Part shown: positions 8,760 to 18,948 of the stretch, in pieces
How the letters are laid out: each line of letters starts with the position of its first letter
Position numbering within the stretch: the first letter of the stretch is position 1
Translations under genes and position numbers: made by a program
Assembly (NCBI GenBank): GCA_021798015.1
Contig: JAJZYP010000012.1
Span: 1 to 33,874, forward strand
Direction: 5' to 3'
Length of the DNA stretch: 33,874 nucleotides
Source: a bacterium
GTDB lineage: Bacteria > SZUA-79 > Acidulodesulfobacterales > Acidulodesulfobacteraceae
The notes under the pieces: generated by a model
What the model saw: only the letters and a program-made list of their open reading frames with translations
What the model was told of the DNA's origin: nothing
Databases searched by the model: none

Positions 8760-8793
8760 AATAGTTTTGTTTTTGCATTGCTTACCTGTCTTA

Positions 8794-8835
8794 TCTCCCT
8801 TTTTTTTAAATAAATTTAAAGGGGGGATTTTTTTG
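8794..8835 (+). terminator. Terminator/attenuator-like hairpin between modA and modB
   Basis: atctccctttt.../...aaaggggggat followed by ttttttt. Confidence 0.5.
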
Positions 8836-8917
8836 ATTTTAATAATCTTCGCAATATTATAAAATCATATTATATTGATATAAATATGAACCGGAAACAA
8901 ATTTTTAAAAACATTGT

Positions 8918-9721
8918 ATGCCTTTTAATAAAAATAAAATATTTGACATACTCATTTATATTATCTCATTTTCATTTTTTATCGCACTGGTGCTACTTCT
9001 TTCAGGCATATTTTTTCAGACTTCACTTAATCTTTTTATAAAAGAATTAAAAAACATTCATCTCTGGAATTCAATATTTTTAAGTTTTAAAATATCATTT
9101 ATCGTTATTTTAATAAATCTTATAATCGGTATTCCTATTGCCTACATATTATCGTTTAATAGAAGCAAAATATCCTTTATCCTTGATTTAATCTCAACTC
9201 TTCCGCTTACGACATCACCACTTGTGATAGGCTTTGCCGTCTTAATTACTATGGGACCCCTTAATCCGATAGGAAGGTTATTTATCGATAATGGAATAAA
9301 ATTTGTATTTACACCTTCCGGTATTATTTTAGTTCAATTAATAATATCGTTTCCATTTTTTGTCAATATCGTCAAAACCTCCTTTGATTCTATAAACAGA
9401 AAAATGATAGACTTAAGTAAAACGCTTGGCGCTTCATCTATAAATATTCTTTTAAAAATAATACTTCCTCTTTCATATAATGGTATTCTGGCAGGACTTG
9501 CAATGAGCTGGTCAAGATCAATGGGCGAGTATGCCGCAACACAAATGGTTTCAGGCGTTATTCCAAATATAACGGAAACCGCCCCAATAGAGATTTTTGT
9601 CAAAACAAGTTACGGTAATTACCCCGCTGCCATTGCGATTGCCTGTATTTTAATGCTTATATCCTTATTTTCTCTTGGAATTTTTAAATACTTTAATTAC
9701 AAAACAAAGGCAAAAAATTAA
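8918..9721 (+). CDS. modB: Molybdate-type ABC transporter permease
   Basis: Polytopic, binding-protein-dependent permease signature ('SKTLGASSINILLKIILPLSYNGILAGLAMSWSRSMGEYAATQMVSG'). Confidence 0.88.
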   Translation: MPFNKNKIFDILIYIISFSFFIALVLLLSGIFFQTSLNLFIKELKNIHLWNSIFLSFKISFIVILINLIIGIPIAYILSFNRSKISFILDLISTLPLTTSPLVIGFAVLITMGPLNPIGRLFIDNGIKFVFTPSGIILVQLIISFPFFVNIVKTSFDSINRKMIDLSKTLGASSINILLKIILPLSYNGILAGLAMSWSRSMGEYAATQMVSGVIPNITETAPIEIFVKTSYGNYPAAIAIACILMLISLFSLGIFKYFNYKTKAKN

Positions 9722-9738
9722 TCTTTCTACCTAAAAAA

Positions 9739-10884
9739 ATGAAACTATTAGAAATTAAAAACATTTGTAAAAGTTTTTTGGATAAAAAGATCTTAAACGG
9801 TATAAATTTAGACATAGAAAGCGGTGAAATTTCCTCTATTTTCGGCTATTCAGGTGAAGGCAAAAGTACGCTTTTAAAGATAATTTGCGGAATTATAAAA
9901 CAGGATAACGGCGACATTATGCTTAACGGGAAGAATATAAATAACCTTGAACCCTATGAAAGACACACTGTTCTTGTAATGGATGAACCCCTCTTATTCC
10001 CGCATATGAATGTATTCGAAAATATAGCCTTCGGTTCAAAATTAAGCTCGAATAAAAAAAGATATATAAACAATAACAAAAAGATATTGAAATCTACAAA
10101 AGAAATAATGGAATTACTTGGAATTACAGGTCTTGAAAAAAGATATCCCAATGAAATAAGTATGGGTCAAGCCCAAAGAGTGTCTTTAGCAAGAGCGTTA
10201 ATTGTGAACCCTGAAATTATACTTATGGATGAGCCGTTTTCAAACCTTGATATTATTTCAAAAACCAAGGTGAGAAAACTGATTAAAGATATAAACGGTG
10301 AACTTAAAATCCCTATGTTACTTGTAACACATGATATAGAAGATGTTTTAAATCTATCAAATAAAATGTTTATTTTAAATCACGGCAAAATTCAAGATTC
10401 GGGAAAACCTAAGGATGTTTTAAAAAAACCCTCCTCTATGGACACGGCTTTCCTTCTGGGAACGGAAAATATATTTGAGGGTATTATATCGGAAATAGAC
10501 GAAAAAAATAATTTAATTAAAATTAAACTCTTAAACGGAAAAGAAGGAAATAGGTATATTGAGACGGATTTTCAGGGAAATTTCGAAATAAACGAGCTGG
10601 TTCTTTTTGTGATAAGACCGGAAGAAATAATAATACTAAGGGAAGACAGGCAAACTTCAAAACCAGTCAGGGAGAATCACTTTTCGGGAATGATTAATTC
10701 AGCCATTTTTACTTCACGTATGATGGAAATACTGATTAGTTCGGAAGATACTTTCGAGTTTAAGGTTTTAATACCGTTTCATGCTTACGAGGTTATGAAT
10801 CTCTTTGAAGGTAAAACGGTTTCTATATCTTTAAAGAAATCCGCAATACATATCATAAAAAAGAAAAAACCGATAAGACTTTAA
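9739..10884 (+). CDS. modC: ABC transporter ATP-binding protein, molybdate-type, C-terminal TOBE-like region
   Basis: Walker A GYSGEGKST, Walker B IILMDEPFSNLD, H-loop THD; atypical Q-loop (VMDEPLLFPH) and signature (SMGQ). Confidence 0.85.
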   Translation: MKLLEIKNICKSFLDKKILNGINLDIESGEISSIFGYSGEGKSTLLKIICGIIKQDNGDIMLNGKNINNLEPYERHTVLVMDEPLLFPHMNVFENIAFGSKLSSNKKRYINNNKKILKSTKEIMELLGITGLEKRYPNEISMGQAQRVSLARALIVNPEIILMDEPFSNLDIISKTKVRKLIKDINGELKIPMLLVTHDIEDVLNLSNKMFILNHGKIQDSGKPKDVLKKPSSMDTAFLLGTENIFEGIISEIDEKNNLIKIKLLNGKEGNRYIETDFQGNFEINELVLFVIRPEEIIILREDRQTSKPVRENHFSGMINSAIFTSRMMEILISSEDTFEFKVLIPFHAYEVMNLFEGKTVSISLKKSAIHIIKKKKPIRL

Positions 10885-10888
10885 CTTC

Positions 10889-12271
10889 CTATTTAACCTC
10901 TTTTTCCTTAACCACGGCGTTTAAGTTTCCGTCACTTAAGGTTATTTTTATATTTTCGTTTTCTTCGACACTTAAAACCGATGAAATAACCCTTTTATCA
11001 TCGGTAAAAACTATACTATAGCCTCTCTTTAAAACATTATAAGGGCTTAATGAATTTAATGCCTTATTTTCTGTTTTTAGCTTATTTCTATAATTTAATA
11101 TAATTGCTTCTATCCCCTTTTTAAGTTTATTAGATAAATCGAATATGTAAGACTTACGCTCGTTAAAAACAGACAAAGGATTTCTCAATGAAAGCCTTTT
11201 ATGTATATGCGCAACATTGATTTTTAATAAATCGATACGTGAATTAATAGCCTTATGCAGCCTGTCTGAAATATCATAAATCCTGAGCATTCTATCCTGA
11301 ATTAATCTTTTTGGGGAAACGGTTTCCCCATTTTTAATTAAATTTAATAAATGCTCCTTTTTTGTTAAAATAATATTAAAAATATCCTGTTCTATCCTGC
11401 CTCTTGACGATTTTATCTGTTTTATAAGTTCAAACTTTACCGGAATAACCATCTCGGCAGCGTTAGACGGAGTTGAAGCGCGCTTATCCGCAACAAAATC
11501 GGCAATGGTAAAATCGGTTTCGTGACCGACCGCGCTTATTACCGGAACTTCCGAATTATAAATGGCTCTTGCCGTAATTTCTTCGTTAAAAGCCCATAAA
11601 TCTTCGATACTTCCCCCGCCTCTGCCGACTATTATTACATCGACCTTTCTTTTTATCTTGCTATATGCATTTAAAAGATTTAAAGCATAAGCTATTTCTG
11701 CTGAACTATTTTTCCCTTGAACAGCTGCATTTACAAATATTATAGATACATTTTCAAACCTTGATTTTATAATTTTTAGCATATCGTGCAAAACAGCCCC
11801 GCTTCTTGATGTTGCTATTCCTATGGTTTTCGGCAAAAAAGGAATTTTTCTTTTATGTGATTCATCGAATAACCCCTCTTTCTTGAGCTTTTCTTTTAAC
11901 TGCTCGAATAACAGATAAAGCTCGCCGTATCCTGAAGGCTCTAACTCGGATATTATCAAACTATATTCGCCCCTTGGTTCATATAAATTAATTCGCCCAT
12001 AAACCGTAACGGATAATCCTTCTTTAATATCAAACTTTATCTTTTTAGCATCGTTTTTAAAAATTATACATTTTAATTTTGCATATTCGTCTTTTAAATC
12101 AAAATAGACACCTGAAGCATAGTTAGTTTTTAAGCCGGAAATCTCTCCTTTTACCTTTATATCGTAAAAAGCCCCCTCTATCGTTTCCTTTAAGAGACGG
12201 GAAAGTTCGGAAACAGTGAGGATAACCTTGTTGTAATCATTATTAAAATTAATATTCGTATTTATGCTCAT
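10889..12271 (-). CDS. xseA: Exodeoxyribonuclease VII large subunit
   Basis: N-terminal OB-fold 'VKGEISGLKTNYASGVYFDLKD', 'GRGGGSIEDLWAFNEE', 'ISAVGHETDFTIADFVADKRASTPSNAAE'. Confidence 0.95.
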   Translation of the reverse strand: MSINTNINFNNDYNKVILTVSELSRLLKETIEGAFYDIKVKGEISGLKTNYASGVYFDLKDEYAKLKCIIFKNDAKKIKFDIKEGLSVTVYGRINLYEPRGEYSLIISELEPSGYGELYLLFEQLKEKLKKEGLFDESHKRKIPFLPKTIGIATSRSGAVLHDMLKIIKSRFENVSIIFVNAAVQGKNSSAEIAYALNLLNAYSKIKRKVDVIIVGRGGGSIEDLWAFNEEITARAIYNSEVPVISAVGHETDFTIADFVADKRASTPSNAAEMVIPVKFELIKQIKSSRGRIEQDIFNIILTKKEHLLNLIKNGETVSPKRLIQDRMLRIYDISDRLHKAINSRIDLLKINVAHIHKRLSLRNPLSVFNERKSYIFDLSNKLKKGIEAIILNYRNKLKTENKALNSLSPYNVLKRGYSIVFTDDKRVISSVLSVEENENIKITLSDGNLNAVVKEKEVK

Positions 12272-12318
12272 ACTTGTAATAATATCATATCTATATAAAT
12301 AAATAATATAACAAGCGC

Positions 12319-13872
12319 TTAATTATTGATTTTACCGGGTCTTTTATTTTTAATAAAAAAAGCAACGGCCGCGCCCGCCAGTGTAATATAACCTAAAATC
12401 GCAAAAGAATCCCCGTAAGAAGCGATAGAAGCAAGCATCTGTATAATTTCGTCGAAAAAGGCTAAAGACGGACTCGGAAAAATAGTCCCCGGCCTGAAGT
12501 ATGACGGAGCTTTGCTTATTAAATCGCCGTTTATAAAACTTATTATATTATGATACGCGTAAAAATTATATTTAATATCCCTTGCATATTGATTTAAATG
12601 ATAAACCTGCCTGACGACAAGTTCATTGCCTATAAAAGCTATTCCAAAAGAAGCCCCTATTTGAAGCGTTACTGGAATTAAACCTGAAGCCTCAGGGATA
12701 AGGTCGGTTTTTACCGAATTTAGCGCCGCACTCATAACGGGGGCATTTAACAACCCTATACCGACACCCCGTATTAATTGATTTATAACGATATCGTAAA
12801 CGCTCGTATTTAACGAAAGATTGTCAAACATAAACATAGAGGCGGCAACTATTAAAAGTCCAATAAAAAGAGGATACCTTGGTCCTATTCTATCTGATAT
12901 TTTTCCTGAAAATGGTGAAACGAAAGCAACGGCAATAGCAGTCGGGGCCATTAAAATTCCTGCATACATCGCATTATAGTTTAATACATTTTCCAAATAA
13001 AGAGGTAATAAAAACATAGCGCCAAAAATTCCTACTGCCCTTACCATGTTGACTACAGCTGAAATAACAAAATTATAATTTTTAAAAATATCTAAATTAA
13101 GAAGCGGCGTTTCCACAAATAGTTCTGTTATTATGAAAAAAACAAATGTAAAGCCGCTAATAACTTCCGATTGAATTATAACCGGCGCATGCCACCCAAA
13201 TGTCTGTCCCTCATTTAACGCATATAAAAGTGAACCCATCGATAAAGCCATAAACAAAAAGCCAAATATATCAAATTTCTTCGTATATCTTTTTATCGGT
13301 ATATCATGCGCTAATATGGCAATGGAACCTAATATAGAAATTATTCCTATTGGAACATTTACATAAAATATCCATCTCCAGTTCACATAATCGACAAGAT
13401 AACCGCCAAGCATTGGCCCCACCGCAGGCGCAACCATTGCCCCAATAGACCAAATACCCATAGCCTCTCCTCTTTCCTCCGGCGGAAAAACCTCGGCAAG
13501 CAGGGTTAAACCGGTAGGAGTAAGTCCAGCTCCGCCAATTGCCTGTATAATACGAAATATAATAAGGTAGCTAAAGGTAGGAGCAAGCCCGCATAAAGCC
13601 GAACCCATGACAAATACTACAATAGAAACTATAAAGGGATATTTTATCCCATATTTTCTTCTAATAAAGGCCATAGGAAGTATAACAATGGAATAAGTAA
13701 TTGTATAGGCAATCATTACCCACTCGACATCGGTAATATTAATTCCGAAATACGACATCATTTTAGGAAGAGCTACCGTTACGATATTGACATCAAGGAT
13801 TGCCATAAAAGAAGATACAACAACAAGGGCAAGAACTATCCATTTATAATATATGTGAGATTTTTCAACCAT
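12319..13872 (-). CDS. DHA2/EmrB-QacA family MFS drug transporter
   Basis: 14-TM type 'SSFMAILDVNIVTVALPKM', 'GGAGLTPTGLTLLAEVFPPEERGEAMGIWSIGAMVAPAVGPMLGGYLVD'. Track start 13956; ATG at 13872 preferred, the extension lies in structured intergenic DNA. Confidence 0.92.
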   Translation of the reverse strand: MVEKSHIYYKWIVLALVVVSSFMAILDVNIVTVALPKMMSYFGINITDVEWVMIAYTITYSIVILPMAFIRRKYGIKYPFIVSIVVFVMGSALCGLAPTFSYLIIFRIIQAIGGAGLTPTGLTLLAEVFPPEERGEAMGIWSIGAMVAPAVGPMLGGYLVDYVNWRWIFYVNVPIGIISILGSIAILAHDIPIKRYTKKFDIFGFLFMALSMGSLLYALNEGQTFGWHAPVIIQSEVISGFTFVFFIITELFVETPLLNLDIFKNYNFVISAVVNMVRAVGIFGAMFLLPLYLENVLNYNAMYAGILMAPTAIAVAFVSPFSGKISDRIGPRYPLFIGLLIVAASMFMFDNLSLNTSVYDIVINQLIRGVGIGLLNAPVMSAALNSVKTDLIPEASGLIPVTLQIGASFGIAFIGNELVVRQVYHLNQYARDIKYNFYAYHNIISFINGDLISKAPSYFRPGTIFPSPSLAFFDEIIQMLASIASYGDSFAILGYITLAGAAVAFFIKNKRPGKINN

Positions 13873-14103
13873 TTTCTTTATCCTTAATCTAAAACCCTCC
13901 CCCTTGCGGGAGTAAGCTAAGAGGAGTAAACATGTGCGGTTATCGTTCACCCCCACACTAACCGCCTCATCCTAACTATCCTGCCGCTTCGGGTCTCCCA
14001 TCCTTAAAAGGAGGGGCGTTATGGGAGTTATTTAGAATTTTTATCACAGTTTTAAAGTCTTTACTTGGGATGGGCGAAAATTTAACCGAAGGGGTAATAT
14101 TTT

Positions 14104-17100
14104 TTATTCCCTTAAAAACACCTTTCTCAGAAATCCCTTAAGATTATCGGTATAAGAATATAAAACAGGAATTACAAGTAGTGTTAAAAACATAGAGGTT
14201 AGAAGCCCGCCTATAACATCTATTGCCATTGGCGCCCGCGAAGAAGAACCGACACCCAGACCTGTTGCAATAGGAAGCATGCCAAAAACCATTGCAAGAG
14301 TAGTCATTAAAATCGGGCGAAGCCTGATACTGCCGGCCTCAACAATAGAATCATGTTTATTAAGTCCCCTCTCTCTCGAGAGTATTATGAAATCGACAAG
14401 AAGTATGGCATTTTTTATAACAAGCCCTACTAATAAAATTATCCCTATAAGCGCAATTACACTTAAAGCCCTGTGCATTAAAAGGAGTCCGCCAATTGCG
14501 CCTATTAATGCCAATGGAACTGAAACCATAATAACCAGCGGATCTATAAAGCTATCGTATAAAGAGGCAAGAATCATATAAACAATAATTAATGCCAAAA
14601 GCAATGCGGAACCCATTGCTCCGAATGATTGATTCATTTTAGAAGCCAGACCGCTAAACTGATAATTATATAATGATTTTTTGGGTATAATATTAGACAT
14701 ATATTTATTAACCTTTGCAACTCCATAGCTAAGCGGAACATGATTTGACATATTTGCATAAATAGTAACCGCATTTTCAAGATCCCTTCTGTTTATAACC
14801 TGCGGGCCTATCGTTTTTTTAATTGTTACCAGATCGGATAACGGTATTAATTTACCTTCATTATTTGACACATATAAATTCTTTATGTCTCCTACCCGAT
14901 TTCTTTCATTCCTGAAAAGTCTTATCTGTTGGTTATAAATGTGCCCTTGATATATAAAATTGTAATTTTTAAATATATTTATGTCTCCGCCGATAAGCGC
15001 ATCTATTGTCTGTGCAATTGAAGATACGCTAACCCCAAGGCTTCCGGCAATATTTCTTCTTACATGAATTAATAATTCGGGCTGATGGAATTGCATGTTG
15101 GAAGTAACATCAACTAAACCGGGCGTCTTTCTTAAATCGGTTAAAAGTTTATTTGAGTATGTTATAGTTTTTTTAATGCTGGGACCCATCACAATAATCT
15201 GAAGAGGAGCAACATTAGCGGAAGCTCCGCCGACAACCGGCATATCCATAACCTGTGTAAAAACACCCGGAACTTTGGCAAGTTTTTTTCTTAATATGCC
15301 CATAACCTGTTGCTGATTTAAATCCCTGTTATTCTTTAAAGAAACAAAAAACATCCCCTTATATCTGGAACCGTTAACACCCGATGCGGTAGCCATAAAA
15401 ATTGTCTTTCGGAATGGGGCCTTTTCTACAACCCCATATAAAGAATTAACATATTTTTTCATAACTCTTACGCTTGTTCCTTCCGGAGCTTGAAAATCAA
15501 CAAGAAAATTACCTGAATTTGATGGAGGCATCATCTCTTTTCCGATATATTTCGTTAAATATAATGAAAAAGCAAATATTACGATTGCCAAAATTATAAC
15601 AATCAATCTATGGTTTAAACTCCAATTTATCATTTTTTTGTAAATATCGGTCGTTTGCTTCATTAAATTTTCAAAAAAAGTAAATAATGAGCCGTGTTCC
15701 TTTTTATGGACGATAAACCTTGATGACAACATGGGAGTGAGCGTAAAAGAGACAAACAAAGATATTAAAACGGCAAAGGCAACGGTTAAAGCAAACTCGT
15801 AGAAAAACTTTCCTATCATACCTGGCATAAATGCAACCGGAATGAAAACCGCAACGATAGAAAATGTAGTTGCCATTACCGCAATGCCTATTTCATTCAT
15901 CGAATTAGATGCCGCGAACATTCTATCTTCTCCACCCTCGACATGCCTGTATATGTTTTCGAGAACAACAATGGCATCGTCTATCAAAAGACCGACGGAT
16001 AGCGATAAGCCAAGCATGGTCATATTGTTGAGCGAAAAATTCATTAAGTGTAAAAAACCAAAGGCTGAAATTATTGCCGCAGGCAAAGCTGTTGCCGCAA
16101 TTATAGTAGTTCTTAAATCCTTTAAAAAGAAAAATACGATAAGCACAGTTAATAAAGCGCCCCAAATTATATCAAATTCGACGCTTTCTATGGATTTTTT
16201 AATATAAGTTGCACTGTTATAAGCAACCTTAGCTTTAACACCGGGGGGTAAAGAAAATTTAACTAAATTTAAAAGGTGTTTTGCTTCACTTGCCACTCTA
16301 ACCGCATTAGCATGTGTCTTTATGGTAAGCCCGAGTCCGACCGTAGATTTTCCATCAAATGTAGTAATAGATGTTTCCGGAGCTTCATAGTTTACGGCAT
16401 GTCCTATTTGCGAAAATCTAACCGGCACTCCTTGATAATTATTAATTATCATTCTGTTAAATTCTTTCGCAGTATGGAATCTTCCTTTAAGATATGTAAA
16501 ATATGTTTTTGTATCGGTCTTTAAATTTCCTGTGGGCAGTGAAACGCTTTGAGACTTGATAGCGTTAATAACTTGATTAACCCCAAGCACATGGCTTATC
16601 ATTTCATTGTTATTCACATAAAAAACCATTCTCCTGTTTCGGACACCGCCAATAATAATTTGGCCCACCCCAGGAAGTCTTTCAAATTTTCTCTCTAATA
16701 CTTTTTCGGCATAAAATGACAAAAATCTCTTAGACCTGTTGCCGTATAAGGTAATCCACATAATAGGAGAGGAGTTGACACTAAGTTTTTTAATAACCGG
16801 CGTATTGATATTTTTTGGTAGTGTGTCTAAAATTGCATCGACATCGGCGGTAACAGTTTGATAACGATGCGCAATGTTTTTATCTAAATGAAATTCGATA
16901 ATTACACTACTCATCCCGACAGAGCTCATAGACATTATATGTTTTATACCTGAAGCAGAGTTTACTGCATCCTCTATCTTTTTTGTAACATCAAGTTCCA
17001 TTTCTTTCGGGCTTGCGCCAGGGAGTGTGGTTGTGATAGTAATTATAGGAAACTGGATGTTTGGATAAAGATTTACGGCAAGGGTAAAATATCCGAATAT

Positions 17101-17175
17101 ACCCAGAACAACAAAAATACTGACCATCATTACCGCAAAAACAGGGCGTTTAATGGAAATATCGGATATTTTCAT
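14104..17175 (-). CDS. RND efflux transporter, HAE1/AcrB-like permease
   Basis: 1023 aa, 'ISIKRPVFAVMMVSIFVVLG', 'GLSLSVGLLIDDAIVVLENIYRH', 'RLRPILMTTLAMVFGMLPIA'. Confidence 0.95.
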   Translation of the reverse strand: MKISDISIKRPVFAVMMVSIFVVLGIFGYFTLAVNLYPNIQFPIITITTTLPGASPKEMELDVTKKIEDAVNSASGIKHIMSMSSVGMSSVIIEFHLDKNIAHRYQTVTADVDAILDTLPKNINTPVIKKLSVNSSPIMWITLYGNRSKRFLSFYAEKVLERKFERLPGVGQIIIGGVRNRRMVFYVNNNEMISHVLGVNQVINAIKSQSVSLPTGNLKTDTKTYFTYLKGRFHTAKEFNRMIINNYQGVPVRFSQIGHAVNYEAPETSITTFDGKSTVGLGLTIKTHANAVRVASEAKHLLNLVKFSLPPGVKAKVAYNSATYIKKSIESVEFDIIWGALLTVLIVFFFLKDLRTTIIAATALPAAIISAFGFLHLMNFSLNNMTMLGLSLSVGLLIDDAIVVLENIYRHVEGGEDRMFAASNSMNEIGIAVMATTFSIVAVFIPVAFMPGMIGKFFYEFALTVAFAVLISLFVSFTLTPMLSSRFIVHKKEHGSLFTFFENLMKQTTDIYKKMINWSLNHRLIVIILAIVIFAFSLYLTKYIGKEMMPPSNSGNFLVDFQAPEGTSVRVMKKYVNSLYGVVEKAPFRKTIFMATASGVNGSRYKGMFFVSLKNNRDLNQQQVMGILRKKLAKVPGVFTQVMDMPVVGGASANVAPLQIIVMGPSIKKTITYSNKLLTDLRKTPGLVDVTSNMQFHQPELLIHVRRNIAGSLGVSVSSIAQTIDALIGGDINIFKNYNFIYQGHIYNQQIRLFRNERNRVGDIKNLYVSNNEGKLIPLSDLVTIKKTIGPQVINRRDLENAVTIYANMSNHVPLSYGVAKVNKYMSNIIPKKSLYNYQFSGLASKMNQSFGAMGSALLLALIIVYMILASLYDSFIDPLVIMVSVPLALIGAIGGLLLMHRALSVIALIGIILLVGLVIKNAILLVDFIILSRERGLNKHDSIVEAGSIRLRPILMTTLAMVFGMLPIATGLGVGSSSRAPMAIDVIGGLLTSMFLTLLVIPVLYSYTDNLKGFLRKVFLRE

Positions 17176-18263
17176 AAATCCCTCAACTTTGCTACGGTTA
17201 CTTTTTCGTTATTATGAACCAGATTAGAACCTCTAACCACCACTATCGTCTTTTTACTCACACCCTTTACTATTTGCAAATAACCCTCTTTAGTAATTCC
17301 TATGGAAACCATTCTTTGTTTCACTATGCCGTTTTTATAAACAAACAAATAATCGCCTTTTAATCCTATCCTAACGGCAGCTTCAGGCACAAAAAGACCA
17401 TTCCTTACAAATCCCACCGGAAGTTTAACATCCGCAAAATATTGAGGCCTTATAAAATTTCTATTGTTCTGAAATAATGCTTTAACCCTAACCATCCGGG
17501 TTTGGGGATTTAAACTTGGACTTATAAAATAAACATGTCCGGAAAAAATCTTTTTAGGATAACCTTTAACGGTTGCAACAACATCTTCTTTGTTTTTTAT
17601 AAGCGGGACCTCACTTTGAGGGACATGAAACTCAAGCTCTAAAGGCTTTAAGGCAACGACTTGATAAGATAATTTATTTACGGGAACATAGTCGCCAAGA
17701 TTAATATATCTTTTATAAACAATACCGCTAATTAAAGAAATTATAAGCGTGTCCTTATAATTTTTTCTATCTAAGTTTAAAAGAGATACCCCGTCATTAT
17801 AAGATGCTAAAGCCTTCCTGAAATCAGAAACCGCCGTGTCGTAATCCAAAGCGGTTAGAAGTTGTTTTTTGTATAACATTGTATCTCTTTTAAGTGTCGA
17901 TTTTGCCAAAAAAAGCACCGCTTTAGCCTGTCTCACCGCATTTTCCTGAGATTTCATAGCAAAAAATGCTTTTTTTCTATCGATTATCGCCAATACCTGT
18001 CCTGCTTTAACATAGTCCCCATCCCGAGCAATTATTTGTACAACCTGTCCTGCCGATCTTGAAGCAATATTCGCAGTTTTATACGGTAAAAAATAACCGG
18101 CCTCTTTTAAATATACCTTTGCACTTAGGACCTTAACTTTACTTGTTGTTATGGGACTCGCCGCTTTTGTGGAAACTTTCTTTTTCCCGCAAGCGGTAAG
18201 GGATAAAACGGAAACCAAAACAAAAATAATAAAAATTGTTAGCAAAAATCCTTTATTCTTCAT
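17172..18263 (-). CDS. RND efflux periplasmic adaptor (membrane fusion protein), lipoprotein
   Basis: Lipobox-like LSLTAC; lipoyl/hairpin domain 'AGQVVQIIARDGDYVKAGQVLAIID'; overlaps RND start by 4 nt. Confidence 0.93.
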   Translation of the reverse strand: MKNKGFLLTIFIIFVLVSVLSLTACGKKKVSTKAASPITTSKVKVLSAKVYLKEAGYFLPYKTANIASRSAGQVVQIIARDGDYVKAGQVLAIIDRKKAFFAMKSQENAVRQAKAVLFLAKSTLKRDTMLYKKQLLTALDYDTAVSDFRKALASYNDGVSLLNLDRKNYKDTLIISLISGIVYKRYINLGDYVPVNKLSYQVVALKPLELEFHVPQSEVPLIKNKEDVVATVKGYPKKIFSGHVYFISPSLNPQTRMVRVKALFQNNRNFIRPQYFADVKLPVGFVRNGLFVPEAAVRIGLKGDYLFVYKNGIVKQRMVSIGITKEGYLQIVKGVSKKTIVVVRGSNLVHNNEKVTVAKLRDL

Positions 18264-18306
18264 ATTTTCATCCTTTTTTTAATTTTTTCATAAGATGGGT
18301 TATTCA

Positions 18307-18912
18307 TTAACGCTTGTTTATTCCATAAATTAACAGATTAAATATTTCTTCCGCATCGCTTTTAATCATTTCTTCGGTAAGTTCAAATTTATTATTGAGA
18401 AAATTATATATGGCATTTATTTTAATTAAAGAAACTAACATATATCCCGCCTTTACCGGGTTTAAATCTTGTCTGAACTCATCCGATTCAATTCCTGATT
18501 TGATGATTTCACCAATGAAATCTACGTATATTTTCCTTCTTGAATTAAAAAACTCCTGGGATTTTTTCCTTAAGAAAACTATATTTACTTCATCTAAAAA
18601 AATAGTTTTAAAAAAATATCTGTTTTCGTTGATATGGGTTAAGTTTCCATAGATTAAAATTCTTAACTTTTCTTTGCACCCTTTTTGCGAATTAACTTTG
18701 GCTTTAACTCTTTCAAACATCCTCGCGAAACCCTGTTCTAAAACCTTTTCCAGAAGTTCGTTTTTATCTTTAAAATAAATATAGACCGTCCCTTTGGCAA
18801 TACCGGCCTTTTGCGCAACCTTATCCATAGTTAAAGCCGAAAACCCGATTTCTTCTATCAATTTCCTTGAAGATGACAAAATCAATTCATATTTATCTGT
18901 ATTTTCTACCAT
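18307..18912 (-). CDS. TetR/AcrR family transcriptional regulator
   Basis: 'LTMDKVAQKAGIAKGTVYIYFKDKNELLEKVLE' HTH. Track start 18951; start at ATG 18912 preferred (MVENTDKYE...) because promoter and operator lie upstream. Confidence 0.92.
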   Translation of the reverse strand: MVENTDKYELILSSSRKLIEEIGFSALTMDKVAQKAGIAKGTVYIYFKDKNELLEKVLEQGFARMFERVKAKVNSQKGCKEKLRILIYGNLTHINENRYFFKTIFLDEVNIVFLRKKSQEFFNSRRKIYVDFIGEIIKSGIESDEFRQDLNPVKAGYMLVSLIKINAIYNFLNNKFELTEEMIKSDAEEIFNLLIYGINKR

Positions 18913-18919
18913 GTTAATT

Positions 18920-18948
18920 ATTATAATGACTTTAAAGTCATAATTCAA
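18920..18948 (-). promoter_or_regulatory. tetR promoter TTGAAT-17-TATAAT with 16-bp palindromic operator ATGACTTTAAAGTCAT (18926-18941) in the spacer
   Basis: Minus strand: TTGAAT (18948-18943), spacer 18942-18926, TATAAT (18925-18920); perfect palindrome read directly. Confidence 0.75.

Noticed and set aside
13873-13956. N-terminal extension of the MFS ORF (MGVNDNRTCLLLLAYSRKGEGFRLRIKK)
   Set aside because: Translates a structured GC-rich intergenic segment; MFS homology and a good ATG begin at 13872.
15842-16207. 121-aa + strand ORF antisense to the RND pump
   Set aside because: Mirror of conserved RND coding sequence; no independent signals.
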